DNA of 64,000 nucleotides, from contig CAIYLH010000059.1 of assembly GCA_903927005.1 (NCBI GenBank), forward strand, positions 1-64,000, read 5' to 3'. Below are positions 17,766 to 26,924 of the stretch, one piece after another. Origin of the DNA: an uncultured Pseudomonadota bacterium. GTDB lineage: Bacteria > Pseudomonadota > Gammaproteobacteria > Steroidobacterales > Steroidobacteraceae. The position numbers and the translations under genes were made by a program. How positions within the stretch are numbered: the first letter of the stretch is position 1; the number at the start of each line of letters is the position of its first letter. Below the pieces are notes generated by a model. That model worked only from the letters and a program-made list of their open reading frames with translations, was not told where the DNA came from and did no database searches.

Positions 17766-19079
17766 TCAGGGCGCCGCCGGCGGCAGCGTCGCGATCGACG
17801 CCGGCCGGGTTGTGCGCAACCGTGCCGCAACGCGTTCGGCTGCAGCCATGACGCGCAGCAGGTTTTCGCCAGCGACCTTCGCGATGTCGGTGTCCGTCCA
17901 GCCACGGCGCATGAGTTCCATGAGCAGCGCCGGGTAACGGTCAACACCTGACAGGCCAGTTGGCGTTTCATCGATGCCGTCGAAGTCTGAGCCGATACCG
18001 ACATGGTCGACGCCGGCGATCTTGCGGATGTGGTCAATGTGGTCCGCGACTTGCTCAAGCGTCGCCGGCGGTACCGGGTGCTTGGCGTCCCAGGCGGCGA
18101 GCGCGATCTTGGCGCGATCCGGTTGGCCGATGTAAAGCCCGCCGTAGGGTGGGCTGTTGTAGCGGGCCTGCTCGGCGGCGCGATCGGCATCCCACTCGTT
18201 GTGCGCCTGCGAGACGTAGCCGGGGTTGAAGTTGACCATCACCACGCCGTCGTTGGCGGCGAGCAGTCGCAGAATGTCGTCTGGGACGTCGCGCGGATGA
18301 TCGACCAGTGCACGGGCCGAGGAGTGCGAGTAGATCACCGGCGCTTCGCTGGCGGCGAGGGCAACTTTCATCGCCTCGGGCGAGACGTGGCTGAGGTCAA
18401 CGAGCATGCCGAGCCGATTCATCTCGCGGACGACTTCTACACCGAAGGGGCTCAGGCCATGGTGCTTCGGGTCGTCCGTCGCAGCGTCCGCCCAGGGGGT
18501 ATTGGCGGTGTGCGTCAGGGTCATGTAGCGGGCGCCCGCGTCATACATCTGGCGCAGCACGGCGAGCGAGGAATTGATCTGGTGCCCACCTTCGATGCCG
18601 ATCAGCGAGGCGACCTTGTGCGCCTTGTGGATGCGGCGGATGTCGGCTGCGGTGTAGGCCATTTCCATGTCGTTCGGGTAATGGGCCGTCAGCCGTTTGA
18701 CGATGTCCATTTCCTCGAGCGTCATCTGCACGGCTTCGAAGCCCTTGACGTCGACGGGGATCCACACGGACCAGAACTGGCCACCTACGCGGCCGGCGCG
18801 CAGCCGCGGGATGTCGGTCATCAGCGGCAGCGTGCCGCCGGGGCCGGCGATCTTGGACTGGTCGACCTGCAGGTCGACCGCGCTGACGTCGCTCTTGAAG
18901 CGGGCACGGAATTCCCACGGCAGGTCGTTGTGGCCATCGATCAGCGGCGTTGCGGCAAGCACGCGATCGACACGTGCCTGGTAGTCAGCGTCGTTGCCTG
19001 CTGCGATGCAGGCTGGCGTACCCGCCAGCAGAGCGAGTGCGGCGACGGATGCCAGGACGGGAAGGGAGGGGATGCGCAT
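17766..19079 (-). CDS. Exported membrane-dipeptidase family (M19) peptidase
   Basis: 437 residues from ATG 19079, which has GAGG 8 bases upstream. An extra ATG at 19109 is less likely. A signal peptide (MRIPSLPVLASVAALALLAG) is followed by the zinc-site residues His50 and Asp52 (DGHNDLP), Glu163 (GIEGGHQ), His231 (VDLSHVS) and His252 (YSHSSAR). Family enzymes hydrolyse dipeptides, including D-residue types, in the periplasm. The MFS gene is 47 bases upstream, suggesting periplasmic cleavage next to uptake of products. Confidence 0.9.
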   Translation of the reverse strand: MRIPSLPVLASVAALALLAGTPACIAAGNDADYQARVDRVLAATPLIDGHNDLPWEFRARFKSDVSAVDLQVDQSKIAGPGGTLPLMTDIPRLRAGRVGGQFWSVWIPVDVKGFEAVQMTLEEMDIVKRLTAHYPNDMEMAYTAADIRRIHKAHKVASLIGIEGGHQINSSLAVLRQMYDAGARYMTLTHTANTPWADAATDDPKHHGLSPFGVEVVREMNRLGMLVDLSHVSPEAMKVALAASEAPVIYSHSSARALVDHPRDVPDDILRLLAANDGVVMVNFNPGYVSQAHNEWDADRAAEQARYNSPPYGGLYIGQPDRAKIALAAWDAKHPVPPATLEQVADHIDHIRKIAGVDHVGIGSDFDGIDETPTGLSGVDRYPALLMELMRRGWTDTDIAKVAGENLLRVMAAAERVAARLRTTRPASIATLPPAAP

Positions 19080-19126
19080 ATGCGAAACCTCGTGCCGAAA
19101 GGATGACAAAAGATAGAGTCGGTCAA

Positions 19127-20413
19127 TCAGCCTGCCGCGCGCAGCCTGCGGTCAGGATCAATCAGCAACCATAGGCCGGCCGCGATCAGGGAAACAATAG
19201 TGCCCATGACGAAGGCGCCGTTCCAGGCACCTGCGTCGACCAACACGCCCATCACAAGGTTGGTGAGCACGCCGCCCAGGTTGCCGCCGGTATTGAGCAC
19301 CCCCGTGGCCGCGGCGGTGTCGGCGCGTGCGACGCGCATTGTTGCCGCCCAGTAGGCGCCCTCGTTGAACTCGATCGCACAAAACGCGATCGTGAGTGCT
19401 GCGACCGCGGCGTGTGGCGTGGAGACGTGAGTGGCGACGAGCAGCATCAGGCCCGCAAACGGCATCGTGATGAGAGGCACGAGCCTATAGCCCCAGCGTG
19501 CGCCCATCCGGGTCGCGAGCCGATCGGATATCTCGCCGCCTATGCCTGCGCCAACCGCAGCGCCCAGCCACGGAATGGCACCTGACCAGGCGCTGTCGAG
19601 GCCTTCGAGGTGGCGCACCTCGACCAGGTAGATGTATGACCAGGTGCTGAGCAGGTAGAACGCGACGTTCATGCATAGGTACGAAACTGCGAGCAACAGT
19701 ACATCGCGGTTGGTCGTGATGGTCAGCAGGCGGCGCAGGGTCAGTGGTGGTGCGGGCGTACGGTCCGTGCCGCTGAGCTCAGCGATTTCTTCCGGTGTGA
19801 CGGCGGGGTGCTCTTCGGGCGTATCCCGCCCGTACCAGCCCCACCAGAGGGTCAGCACGATTGCAGGTACAGCGAGCCAGAGCAGTGCGCCTTTCCAGCC
19901 GAAGCCTTGCATCAGGAACACGATCAGCGGCGCGGCAATCAGGCCGCCGAGATCCATGCCGGCAGACTGCATGCCGTTGGCGTAGGCCCAGCGCTTTTCC
20001 GGGAACCAGGACTGCACCACGGCCGCGAACATCGGGAAGACCGGTCCCTGCGATGCGCCGAGGATGAGTTGCGAGAGGAGCAGCAGAGCGAATAGGACCG
20101 CGCCGCCTGCTATCACCGGAGCCACTGGCGTGACTACCATCGCAATCAGCCCGAGGATGCCAACGGCGATGTAGGTCAGCCGCGGTCCCAGTCGTTGGCC
20201 CAGGGCTGCGCCCGGTAGTTGGGATAGCGCATACGCAGTCGCGAATGTGCCGGTCAACAGGCCGAACTGGGTGTGGTTGAGGTGCAGGTCCCCCATCATC
20301 GGCGCGGCGACGATGCTGAAGCTCGTGCGCTGCAGGTACGAGAGTGTCGCGAAGGAAAACAGGAATCCGAAGATCCACCAGCGGACCCGCACCGGATGGA
20401 TCGGCAACGGCAT
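19127..20413 (-). CDS. MFS transporter, anion:cation symporter-like
   Basis: 428 residues from ATG 20413. AAGGGG lies 6 bases upstream, while ATG 20419 is too close to it and the frame to 20551 is rejected. It has about 12 membrane segments, an N-terminal RVRWWIFGFLFSFATLSYLQR, the ACS-type GxxxGQRLGPR loop after TM2, and DRLATRMGARWGYR in the central loop. Transporters of this type import organic acids and amides. It sits 76 bases after the dimethylglycine-dehydrogenase-like gene and before the dipeptidase, so it probably imports the substrate or product of this pathway. Confidence 0.88.
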   Translation of the reverse strand: MPLPIHPVRVRWWIFGFLFSFATLSYLQRTSFSIVAAPMMGDLHLNHTQFGLLTGTFATAYALSQLPGAALGQRLGPRLTYIAVGILGLIAMVVTPVAPVIAGGAVLFALLLLSQLILGASQGPVFPMFAAVVQSWFPEKRWAYANGMQSAGMDLGGLIAAPLIVFLMQGFGWKGALLWLAVPAIVLTLWWGWYGRDTPEEHPAVTPEEIAELSGTDRTPAPPLTLRRLLTITTNRDVLLLAVSYLCMNVAFYLLSTWSYIYLVEVRHLEGLDSAWSGAIPWLGAAVGAGIGGEISDRLATRMGARWGYRLVPLITMPFAGLMLLVATHVSTPHAAVAALTIAFCAIEFNEGAYWAATMRVARADTAAATGVLNTGGNLGGVLTNLVMGVLVDAGAWNGAFVMGTIVSLIAAGLWLLIDPDRRLRAAG

Positions 20414-20489
20414 CGTCATCCCCTTCACGCGACGGGGCCGACGCGGTGCCCGATTATGGCACTGCGTCGGCGTGGCTGCGTAGCTGTGT

Positions 20490-22907
20490 CTACAGGCGCA
20501 GGCGTCGGCCCGTCGGATCGTAGGGGGGTTCGGACAGGATCCGTGCGGCACGCGGCTGGCCGATGATGTCCACTGTCAGCGGTTGTGGGTGGTCGGCGAC
20601 GGCGCGCTCCAGATAGGCGAGCGCCAGGCTCATGCCGACATGGTGGCCGTAGGCACCGGAGGTCACGTAGCCGATGCGGCGTCCGTCGGCGTGGATCGGC
20701 TCGTAGCCGCTTACGTCCGCTGTTGGCGAGTCGACGGCGAGCAGCACCAGCCGCTCGGACGGCCCCGTCTCGCGCTCGGCCAGGGCGGCGTCGCGACCGA
20801 TGAAGTCGCCCTTGTCGAAGGCGACGAAACGGTCGAGGCCGCTCTGTGCGGGCGTGTTCGAGGCGCTGAACTCGCACGACCAGATGCCGTAACCCTTCTC
20901 GAGTCGCAGGCTGTCCTGCGCGCGCATGCCGACGGGGCGCATGCCGAAGTCCGCGCCGGCCTCCAGCAGGGCGTGCCACAGGGCGCGTTGCTGCGGTGCG
21001 GGAACGTTGATCTCGTAACCGAGTTCGCCGGTCAGCGATAGACGCGCGACGACGGCGGTGGTCATGCCTACATCGATCTGCCGGCAGCCCAGGAAGGGCA
21101 GGGAGGCGTCCGACACGTCCTCGCGGGTGAGGCGTGCGAGGATGTCGCGCGATCGCGGGCCGGACAGCGAGAAGCCGAGCCAGCTCTCCGACAGGTTTTC
21201 CAGCGTGACGCCGGACGGTGGCAGGTGATCGCGGAACCAGCGCAGGTGCCATTCCTGCAGGTAGTAGGAACCGACTAACCAGAAGCGGTCGGCTGCCAGA
21301 CGCGTCACTGTCAGATCGCCCATCAGTTTGCCGTTGGGGCTGAGCATCGGCGCGAGCCGCAGGCGCCCTACCGGCGGCAGGGTGTTGGCGAGCAGCTGGT
21401 CCAGCCAGCTTTCGGCGCCAGGTCCGGTCACCTCGTAGCGGGCGTAGACGCCGGTATCGATCACGCCTGCGGCCTTGCGTGTTGCGGCCACTTCCTGCGC
21501 GATGAAGCGGTGTGCGGTGGAGCGGTGCAGCGTCGGCTCGTCGACGAACTCAGGCTCGCCCGGCGCGTAGAACTGCGGGCTCTCCATTCCATAGACTACC
21601 CCGAAGCGCGCGCCGGCGGCGGCTTGGGCGTCGTAGCTGGGCGTCGTCTTCAGTGGCCGTCCGGCCGGCAGCTCTTCGTTCGGGTACGCAATCACGAAGC
21701 GCCGCTTGTAGAACTGTGCGGTCATGTCGCGCAGGTACTTGTCGTTGGAGGCGAACGCGCCATAGCGGGCGACGTCCATGCCGAAGATGTCGGAGCCGGG
21801 GTCGTTCTGCGTGATCCAGTTGGACAGTACCAGGCCGATGGCCCCGCCCTGCGAGAAGCCCGACATGCAGCCGCAGGCGACCCAGTAGTTCGACAGGCCC
21901 GGCACTGGACCGACCAGTGGGTTGCCGTCGGGCGTAAACGTGAACGCACCGTTGACCCAGCGGCGGATGCCGGCGCGCTGGAGTGAGGGGAAACGGCTGA
22001 AGCCTATATTCAGTTCCGGGCTGATCCGGTCGATGTCCTCCGGGATCAGGTCCATGCCGTAGTCCCAGTCGGCGCCCTCCGTCTTCCAGTGGCGCGGGTC
22101 GCGCTCGTAGACGCCCAGCAACACGCCCTTGCGCTCCTGCTGCAGATACGTGAAGCCTTCGAGGTCGGTGACGCAGGGCATCTCGTTGGGGAGCGCCAGC
22201 AGTTCCGGCAGGTCCTCGGTGACCAGATAGTGATGCTGCATCGGCGTCAGTGGCAGGTTGATGCCCGCCATGTGTCCGACGCGGCGCGCCCACAGGCCGC
22301 CGGCGTTGACCACGTGTTCGGCCACGACCGGGCCGAGCTCAGTGTCTAGGCGCCAGTGGCCGTTGGGCAGCTGCGTTAGTGCCAGCACGCGGTTGCGCAG
22401 GATCACGTCGGCTCCGCGCTTCTTCGCCGAAATCGCGAACGCGTGCGTGGTGCCGTGCGGGTCAACGGCGCCTTCGAGCGGATCAAACATGCCGCCGAGC
22501 AGGCCGTTCGGGTCGACGATCGGGCAGTCAGCGACGATCTGCTCGGGGGTCGCCAGGTGGGCCTCGATCCCAAGGGTCTGGTAGACGGAGCACTCGCCCT
22601 GCAGCCACTCCCAGCGGGCAGGCGTGGTCGCGATGCTGTAGCCGCCAGGCATGTGCATGCCGACGTTCTGACCGCTCTCCGCCTCGATTTCCTTATACAG
22701 GCGGATCGTGTATGCCTGCAGTGCGGCGATATGCGGATCGTCGTTGATTGAATGAAATCCCGCGGCTGCATGCCAGGTAGAGCCGGCCGTGAGTTCTGTT
22801 CGTTCAATCAGCGCGATATCGGTCCAGCCCTGCTTGGCGAGATGGTAGAGCACGCTGGTGCCGACGATTCCGCCGCCGATCACGACGACTCGATAATGGC
22901 TCTTCAT
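20490..22907 (-). CDS. Dimethylglycine/sarcosine dehydrogenase-like flavoprotein with GcvT-type C-terminal domain
   Basis: 805 residues. The N-terminal DAO-family FAD domain has GGGIVG (11-16), and His46 in GSTWHAAG is the residue that binds FAD covalently in dimethylglycine dehydrogenase. The C-terminal half (about 430-805) is a GcvT/THF-binding fold (RYEVTGPGAESWLDQLL, GELGYEINVP, DSLRLEKGY, YDPTGRRL). The expected reaction is oxidative N-demethylation with the one-carbon unit passed to tetrahydrofolate. It follows the mttB-like gene by 6 bases, so the two should act in sequence. Dimethylglycine is the best guess from context. Confidence 0.92.
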   Translation of the reverse strand: MKSHYRVVVIGGGIVGTSVLYHLAKQGWTDIALIERTELTAGSTWHAAAGFHSINDDPHIAALQAYTIRLYKEIEAESGQNVGMHMPGGYSIATTPARWEWLQGECSVYQTLGIEAHLATPEQIVADCPIVDPNGLLGGMFDPLEGAVDPHGTTHAFAISAKKRGADVILRNRVLALTQLPNGHWRLDTELGPVVAEHVVNAGGLWARRVGHMAGINLPLTPMQHHYLVTEDLPELLALPNEMPCVTDLEGFTYLQQERKGVLLGVYERDPRHWKTEGADWDYGMDLIPEDIDRISPELNIGFSRFPSLQRAGIRRWVNGAFTFTPDGNPLVGPVPGLSNYWVACGCMSGFSQGGAIGLVLSNWITQNDPGSDIFGMDVARYGAFASNDKYLRDMTAQFYKRRFVIAYPNEELPAGRPLKTTPSYDAQAAAGARFGVVYGMESPQFYAPGEPEFVDEPTLHRSTAHRFIAQEVAATRKAAGVIDTGVYARYEVTGPGAESWLDQLLANTLPPVGRLRLAPMLSPNGKLMGDLTVTRLAADRFWLVGSYYLQEWHLRWFRDHLPPSGVTLENLSESWLGFSLSGPRSRDILARLTREDVSDASLPFLGCRQIDVGMTTAVVARLSLTGELGYEINVPAPQQRALWHALLEAGADFGMRPVGMRAQDSLRLEKGYGIWSCEFSASNTPAQSGLDRFVAFDKGDFIGRDAALAERETGPSERLVLLAVDSPTADVSGYEPIHADGRRIGYVTSGAYGHHVGMSLALAYLERAVADHPQPLTVDIIGQPRAARILSEPPYDPTGRRLRL

Positions 22908-22913
22908 GGTCCG

Positions 22914-24467
22914 TTATTCCTCTTCGATCGCATCGGTGAGCGTGGCGCGTCGCCGTGCCATGTAGTCCAGCAGTGCCTCGTCGCGGGCCGGATCCAGTCC
23001 CGGATCCTCGTACTCTGCCAGCATCTTTTTCCACACCTTGTTGGCGCGCTGCTCTGCCGACAGGCTGCCCTCGATCGCCCACTGCTCGTAGGACGAGTAA
23101 TCGGCGATTTTGGACTGATAGAACGCGTCTTCGAAATTGGCCTGCGTATGGGCACAACCGAGGAAATGCCCGCCGGGGCCTACTTCACGAATGGCATCCA
23201 GCGCCTGGCCGCGCTCGCTGATGTCCATGCCGGACGCCAACGCCTGCATCATCGCAAGCTGGTCGGCATCCATCACGAACTTCTCGTAGCCGGACACGAG
23301 CCCGCCTTCGAGCCAACCCGCGGCGTGAGTGACAAGGTTGACGCCCGCGAGCAGCGTAGGCAGCAGCGTGTTGGCGCTTTCGTAGCCGGCCTGTGCGTCG
23401 GCGATCTTCGAGGAGCACAGGGAACCGCCGCTGCGGCAGGGCACGCCGAGGCGCCGTGCCAGCTGCGCGGTCGCGAAGATCATCTGGGTGGCTTCAGGCG
23501 TACCGAACGTCGGCGCGCCGGTGCGCATCGAAATGGCTCCCACGAATGAGCCCATGATGACGGGCGAGCCCGGTCTCACTAACTGTGTGAGTGCCATGCC
23601 CGCGAGGGTCTCGGCGAGGATCTCGGACATGCACCCGGCGGTGGTCACCGGGCCCATCGCGCCTGCGAGCACGGCGGGGACAATGATCGTTCCTTGGTTG
23701 GCGCCGGCGAACACGCGCAGCGCTCCCAACATGCGGCCGTCAAAGGTCAGCGGTGAGTTGGAATTGATGTTGCCGAGGACCACCGCGTTCTGCTCAAGAA
23801 AATCCGCGCCGAATAGCAGGCGCGCCATGTCTACCGCGTCGGCAGCGTGTCCCGGAGTCTCAGGTGTCGCCTCGCAGCCCTGGTCGCTGTAGCGAAAAAA
23901 CGCGTACTGCACGTCGAGGTGCCGCTTGCCGGCCGGGATGTCCATCGGCTCGACGGTGCTGCCGCCGGAGAAGTGGATCGCGGGGGCCATGTGGGCGAGC
24001 TTGATGAAGTTGTGCAGGTCCTCCAGGGTCCCGTAGCGCCGACCACGATCGAGGTCCGTCACGAAGGGCGGTCCGCCGACTGGCGAGAATACCGTCGCGT
24101 CGCCGCCGAAGCGGACGGTTCGCTCGGGATTGCGGGCGTGGAGCATGAATTCCCGCGGCGCGGTGCGCAGCAGCGAACGGGCAAGTCCGCGCGGAATGCG
24201 GACGCGCTCACCGATGACGTCGGCACCTGCCTCCCGCCACAGTCGCAGGGACTCAGGGTCGCGCCGAAACTCGATGCCGATCTCCTCGAGAATCGTCTCG
24301 GCGTTTGCCTCGATGATCTCTACCGCCTCGGAGCTGAGCAGTTCCACGGTCGGCAGCTTGCGGCGGATATAGGGGAGCTTGACGGCTTTGCGCTGCTCGC
24401 GCGCGGCACGGCGGGTTTCGCGCGAGACCGCACGGTGCGGGCGTCCGGGTGCGGATGGATCGCTCAA
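22914..24467 (-). CDS. MttB/MtgB superfamily methyltransferase (non-pyrrolysine)
   Basis: 517 residues, close to MttB length. Start is TTG 24467, the only initiator near the front, with GGGAG 8 bases upstream. Trimethylamine-methyltransferase-like sequence includes LEEIGIEFRRDP, GGSTVEPMDIP, INSNSPLTFDGRML, ETLAGMALTQLVRPGSP and GGHFLGCAHTQ. There is no in-frame TAG, so no pyrrolysine. That matches the MtgB subgroup, which demethylates glycine betaine and related quaternary amines via a corrinoid protein. No corrinoid protein is encoded nearby, so the methyl acceptor is unknown. It heads a five-gene run with the DMGDH-like gene. Confidence 0.9.
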   Translation of the reverse strand: MSDPSAPGRPHRAVSRETRRAAREQRKAVKLPYIRRKLPTVELLSSEAVEIIEANAETILEEIGIEFRRDPESLRLWREAGADVIGERVRIPRGLARSLLRTAPREFMLHARNPERTVRFGGDATVFSPVGGPPFVTDLDRGRRYGTLEDLHNFIKLAHMAPAIHFSGGSTVEPMDIPAGKRHLDVQYAFFRYSDQGCEATPETPGHAADAVDMARLLFGADFLEQNAVVLGNINSNSPLTFDGRMLGALRVFAGANQGTIIVPAVLAGAMGPVTTAGCMSEILAETLAGMALTQLVRPGSPVIMGSFVGAISMRTGAPTFGTPEATQMIFATAQLARRLGVPCRSGGSLCSSKIADAQAGYESANTLLPTLLAGVNLVTHAAGWLEGGLVSGYEKFVMDADQLAMMQALASGMDISERGQALDAIREVGPGGHFLGCAHTQANFEDAFYQSKIADYSSYEQWAIEGSLSAEQRANKVWKKMLAEYEDPGLDPARDEALLDYMARRRATLTDAIEEE

Positions 24468-24538
24468 GACTTTTCTCCCGCCCGCCGAGGGTCGGCACGC
24501 GGACGCGCGACGACGGTCGCCCTAGCGGGCGGTAAGGT

Positions 24539-24568
24539 TTTATAGCACGCAACTTTTATTTATAACAA
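24539..24568 (-). promoter_or_regulatory. Candidate promoter for the mttB-led operon
   Basis: On the minus strand TTGTTA (24568-24563) and TATAAA (24544-24539) are separated by 18 bases in an AT-rich pocket of an otherwise GC-rich region. The predicted transcript would start about 65 bases before the mttB-like start codon. The segment lies between two divergent operons and next to a BetI-like regulator gene, so it is a natural operator site. Prediction by eye only. Confidence 0.4.
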
Positions 24569-24602
24569 GTGTCATTTAATGCAATATCCGCCCTTCGCCG
24601 GC

Positions 24603-24608
24603 TATAAT
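24603..24608 (+). promoter_or_regulatory. Candidate -10 box for tetR/sox transcription
   Basis: A perfect TATAAT at 24603-24608 lies 50 bases before the TetR start codon. Upstream at -35 distance the sequence is weak (TGCAAT at 24580-24585, 17-base spacing), which fits a regulated promoter. It sits close to the divergent promoter for the mttB-like gene. Confidence 0.35.
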
Positions 24609-24657
24609 TGTCGCTACCGGATGCTGGCCGAGTCGGCTCGGTCACGCGAGGATCGAG

Positions 24658-25254
24658 ATGCCTAAAATTGTCGATCACGCGCGCCGCCGCGAGGAGATCG
24701 CCGCGTTGACTGTCCGGGTTATACGGACGGAAGGCTCGGCGAGCGCCACGATCCGTCGCATCGCGACGGAAGGGGGCTTCAGCATTGGCGTGCTGGGTCA
24801 CTACTTCAAGGACAAGGACGATCTTGTCGCGTTCGCGTTCCAGTGGATGGCGACACAGTCGTTCAAGGAGCTCGATGTGGCGGTCGCCGCTGCCGAACCT
24901 GGCTTGGCCCGCCTCCGTGCCGCAATGGGTTTCATGGTGCCGGCACCGGGCGAGCCGAGCTTCATTGCGGTCTGGCTAAGTCTTTGGGACGGTGCCCTAA
25001 AGAACCCCGCCCTTGCCCGGGTGCATCGTGCCTACTACGCGCGCTGGCGGCGCCATCTGCGGCGCTACGTTCGGGAAGCAGTCGTTCAGGGCGAAATCGC
25101 CCCGCTTGAGTCGAGCGACAACGCGGTCGATCTGCTGAGTGCCGTCATCGACGGGCTATGGATCGGTGTGACTTTTGAGCCTGGCCGTTACCCGTTGCGC
25201 CGCCGGCGAGAACTGGTCTCGCGGGCTCTGCGCGACGTGCTTGGCGCCGATTGA
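24658..25254 (+). CDS. TetR family regulator, BetI-like
   Basis: 198 residues. The N-terminal helix-turn-helix (RREEIAALTVRVIRTEG, ATIRRIATEGGFSIGVLGHYF) and the length match BetI and related choline/betaine repressors. AGGATCGAG precedes the ATG. It is divergent from the mttB-like gene and upstream of soxBDAG, so it may repress both runs until a methylated amine binds. It could respond to another ligand; the context, not the ligand pocket, supports betaine-type control. Confidence 0.87.
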   Translation: MPKIVDHARRREEIAALTVRVIRTEGSASATIRRIATEGGFSIGVLGHYFKDKDDLVAFAFQWMATQSFKELDVAVAAAEPGLARLRAAMGFMVPAPGEPSFIAVWLSLWDGALKNPALARVHRAYYARWRRHLRRYVREAVVQGEIAPLESSDNAVDLLSAVIDGLWIGVTFEPGRYPLRRRRELVSRALRDVLGAD

Positions 25255-25410
25255 ATTCGCGCAGGTCTGATTGCGTGATGTCGTGATTTCGCGGCCTTTG
25301 GCTGCGGTGTATGCTCCCCCACCTTCTCAATCGCAGCCGCCTTGGGGCCTGACGCGTGAACCTGTGATCCAATCTCACCGTAATCGACACCTGCCAGGGA
25401 CCACCACGCT

Positions 25411-26685
25411 ATGACAGGGCCCACTCCCCACTATTCGGCGCTCGCGCTGTTGCGCGCGCGGCTCGCAGGAGGCGGCTTCTGGCGCCCCCTGTGGACAGGC
25501 CGGCTCCTCAAGCAAGCCTACGACGTCGTCGTGGTCGGCGCCGGTGGCCACGGCCTGGCGACTGCCTTCCATCTCGCCCGTGACCATGGCCTGAAGGTGG
25601 CGGTGCTGGAGAAACGCCTGGTCGGCTACGGCAACGTAGGTCGTAACACGACGATCGTCCGTTCCAACTATCTGCTGCCTGAAAACCATTACTTCTACGA
25701 AGACTCGCTGCGTCGCTGGGAGACGCTGTCGAAAGACCTCAATTACAACGTGATGTATAGCCCGCGCGGCGTCGTGGACTTGGCGCTGTCGGATGGCGAC
25801 ATGATCGGCGCGGCGCGGCGCGGCAATGCAATGCGGCTCGCCGGCATCGACTGCGAAATGATGGATCGCGCGGCGCTCGATCGCTTCTGTCCGGAGCTGG
25901 TAGCAAGCCGTGATCGGCGCTTTCCGATCTTTGGCGCGCTGGTTCAGCATCGTGGCGGCACGGTTCGCCATGATGCGGTCGCCTGGGGCTACGCTCGCGC
26001 GGCGACGGCGCTTGGGGTCGACATTATCGAGGATTGCGAGGTTACGGGGTTGCGCACCGCGGCGGGCGTCGCTACTGGTGTTGAAACCGTAAAGGGCTAC
26101 GTGCAGGCGAACCGAGTGCTGTTTGCCACTGCAGGCCACACTGGCATGATCGGCACGATGCTTGGCGTGACGCTGCCGATCGAGACCCACCTGCTGCAGG
26201 CGATGGTTACCGAGCCGATCAAGCCGATGCTGAATACGGTATTGGTGTACGTGCATCCAGGCCATGGTGAGACCTATCTGCTGCAGTCCGACAAGGGGGG
26301 CCTCGTGATGGGAGGCTATCTTGACGGCTTCCCCTCCTACACCCGTGAAGGGCAGTGGTCGCGCATGGAGGATGTCGTGCAGGGCGCGATTGCCATGTTG
26401 CCGCAGGCGGCCGGCGTCAAGATTGTGCGTCAATGGGCGGGCATCAACGACATGACGATGGACGGCAGTCCGATCATCGACCGTCTGCGCTACGACAACG
26501 TCTTTCTGAACGCAGGCTGGTGCTACGGGGGATTCAAGACCATCCCAGCATCCGGAGCTGCGTGCGCGAAGCTTGTGGCGAGTGGTACTGCTCCTGACTT
26601 GATCAAGGCCTACAGACTGTCGCGCTTCGAGACCGGGCATATGCTCGACGAGCGTGGTGGCGGCCCGTTCCCGGTGCGCCTATGA
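25411..26685 (+). CDS. soxB: Sarcosine oxidase beta subunit
   Basis: 424 residues. It is part of the alpha-beta-gamma-delta sarcosine oxidase that demethylates sarcosine to glycine, giving H2O2 and formaldehyde or 5,10-methylene-THF. FAD-binding VVGAGGHGLA is at residues 41-50. His187 in TVRHDAVAW is the likely site of the covalent FMN, by analogy with His173 of the Corynebacterium protein. The core ends with AGWCYGGFKTIPASG, diagnostic for the family. The stop overlaps the soxD start (ATGA). Confidence 0.95.
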   Translation: MTGPTPHYSALALLRARLAGGGFWRPLWTGRLLKQAYDVVVVGAGGHGLATAFHLARDHGLKVAVLEKRLVGYGNVGRNTTIVRSNYLLPENHYFYEDSLRRWETLSKDLNYNVMYSPRGVVDLALSDGDMIGAARRGNAMRLAGIDCEMMDRAALDRFCPELVASRDRRFPIFGALVQHRGGTVRHDAVAWGYARAATALGVDIIEDCEVTGLRTAAGVATGVETVKGYVQANRVLFATAGHTGMIGTMLGVTLPIETHLLQAMVTEPIKPMLNTVLVYVHPGHGETYLLQSDKGGLVMGGYLDGFPSYTREGQWSRMEDVVQGAIAMLPQAAGVKIVRQWAGINDMTMDGSPIIDRLRYDNVFLNAGWCYGGFKTIPASGAACAKLVASGTAPDLIKAYRLSRFETGHMLDERGGGPFPVRL

Positions 26686-26924
26686 CCCGCCTGACTTGTC
26701 CGTTCTGTGGTCCCCGCGAGCTGCGGGAGTTCGAGTTTCATAAGACGTTGCCGGAACCGGGCAGTACGCCGTATGCGCGCGTCTACGAGCGCGTGAACCG
26801 TCTCGACGATAGCCTCGAGCACTGGCAGCACGTACAAGGCTGCCGCGGCTGGTTGCTGGTACGGCGCAATCCTTCCAGCGGCGCCGTGCTTGAGACGGTC
26901 ATTCTCGGCGGAGGTGCCCAGTGA
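26682..26924 (+). CDS. soxD: Sarcosine oxidase delta subunit
   Basis: 80 residues, slightly short for SoxD (about 90-100). CPFCGPRE at residues 6-13 and the later HWQHVQGCRGWLLVRRN supply the zinc-binding cysteines and histidine expected for the delta subunit. It is coupled by ATGA to soxB and by GTGA to soxA. The region between the two metal-binding halves is more divergent than usual, but operon position makes the call firm. Confidence 0.9.
   Translation: MTRLTCPFCGPRELREFEFHKTLPEPGSTPYARVYERVNRLDDSLEHWQHVQGCRGWLLVRRNPSSGAVLETVILGGGAQ

Noticed and set aside
18003-19106. 367-codon plus-strand frame opposite the M19 dipeptidase
   Set aside because: Mirror of a well-conserved gene in GC-rich DNA.
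22914-24467. Pyrrolysine-containing MttB
   Set aside because: The frame has no in-frame TAG, so this is a non-pyrrolysine homologue.
25375-26640. 421-codon minus-strand frame opposite soxB
   Set aside because: Shadow of a confirmed gene; no domain sense and no ribosome-binding site.
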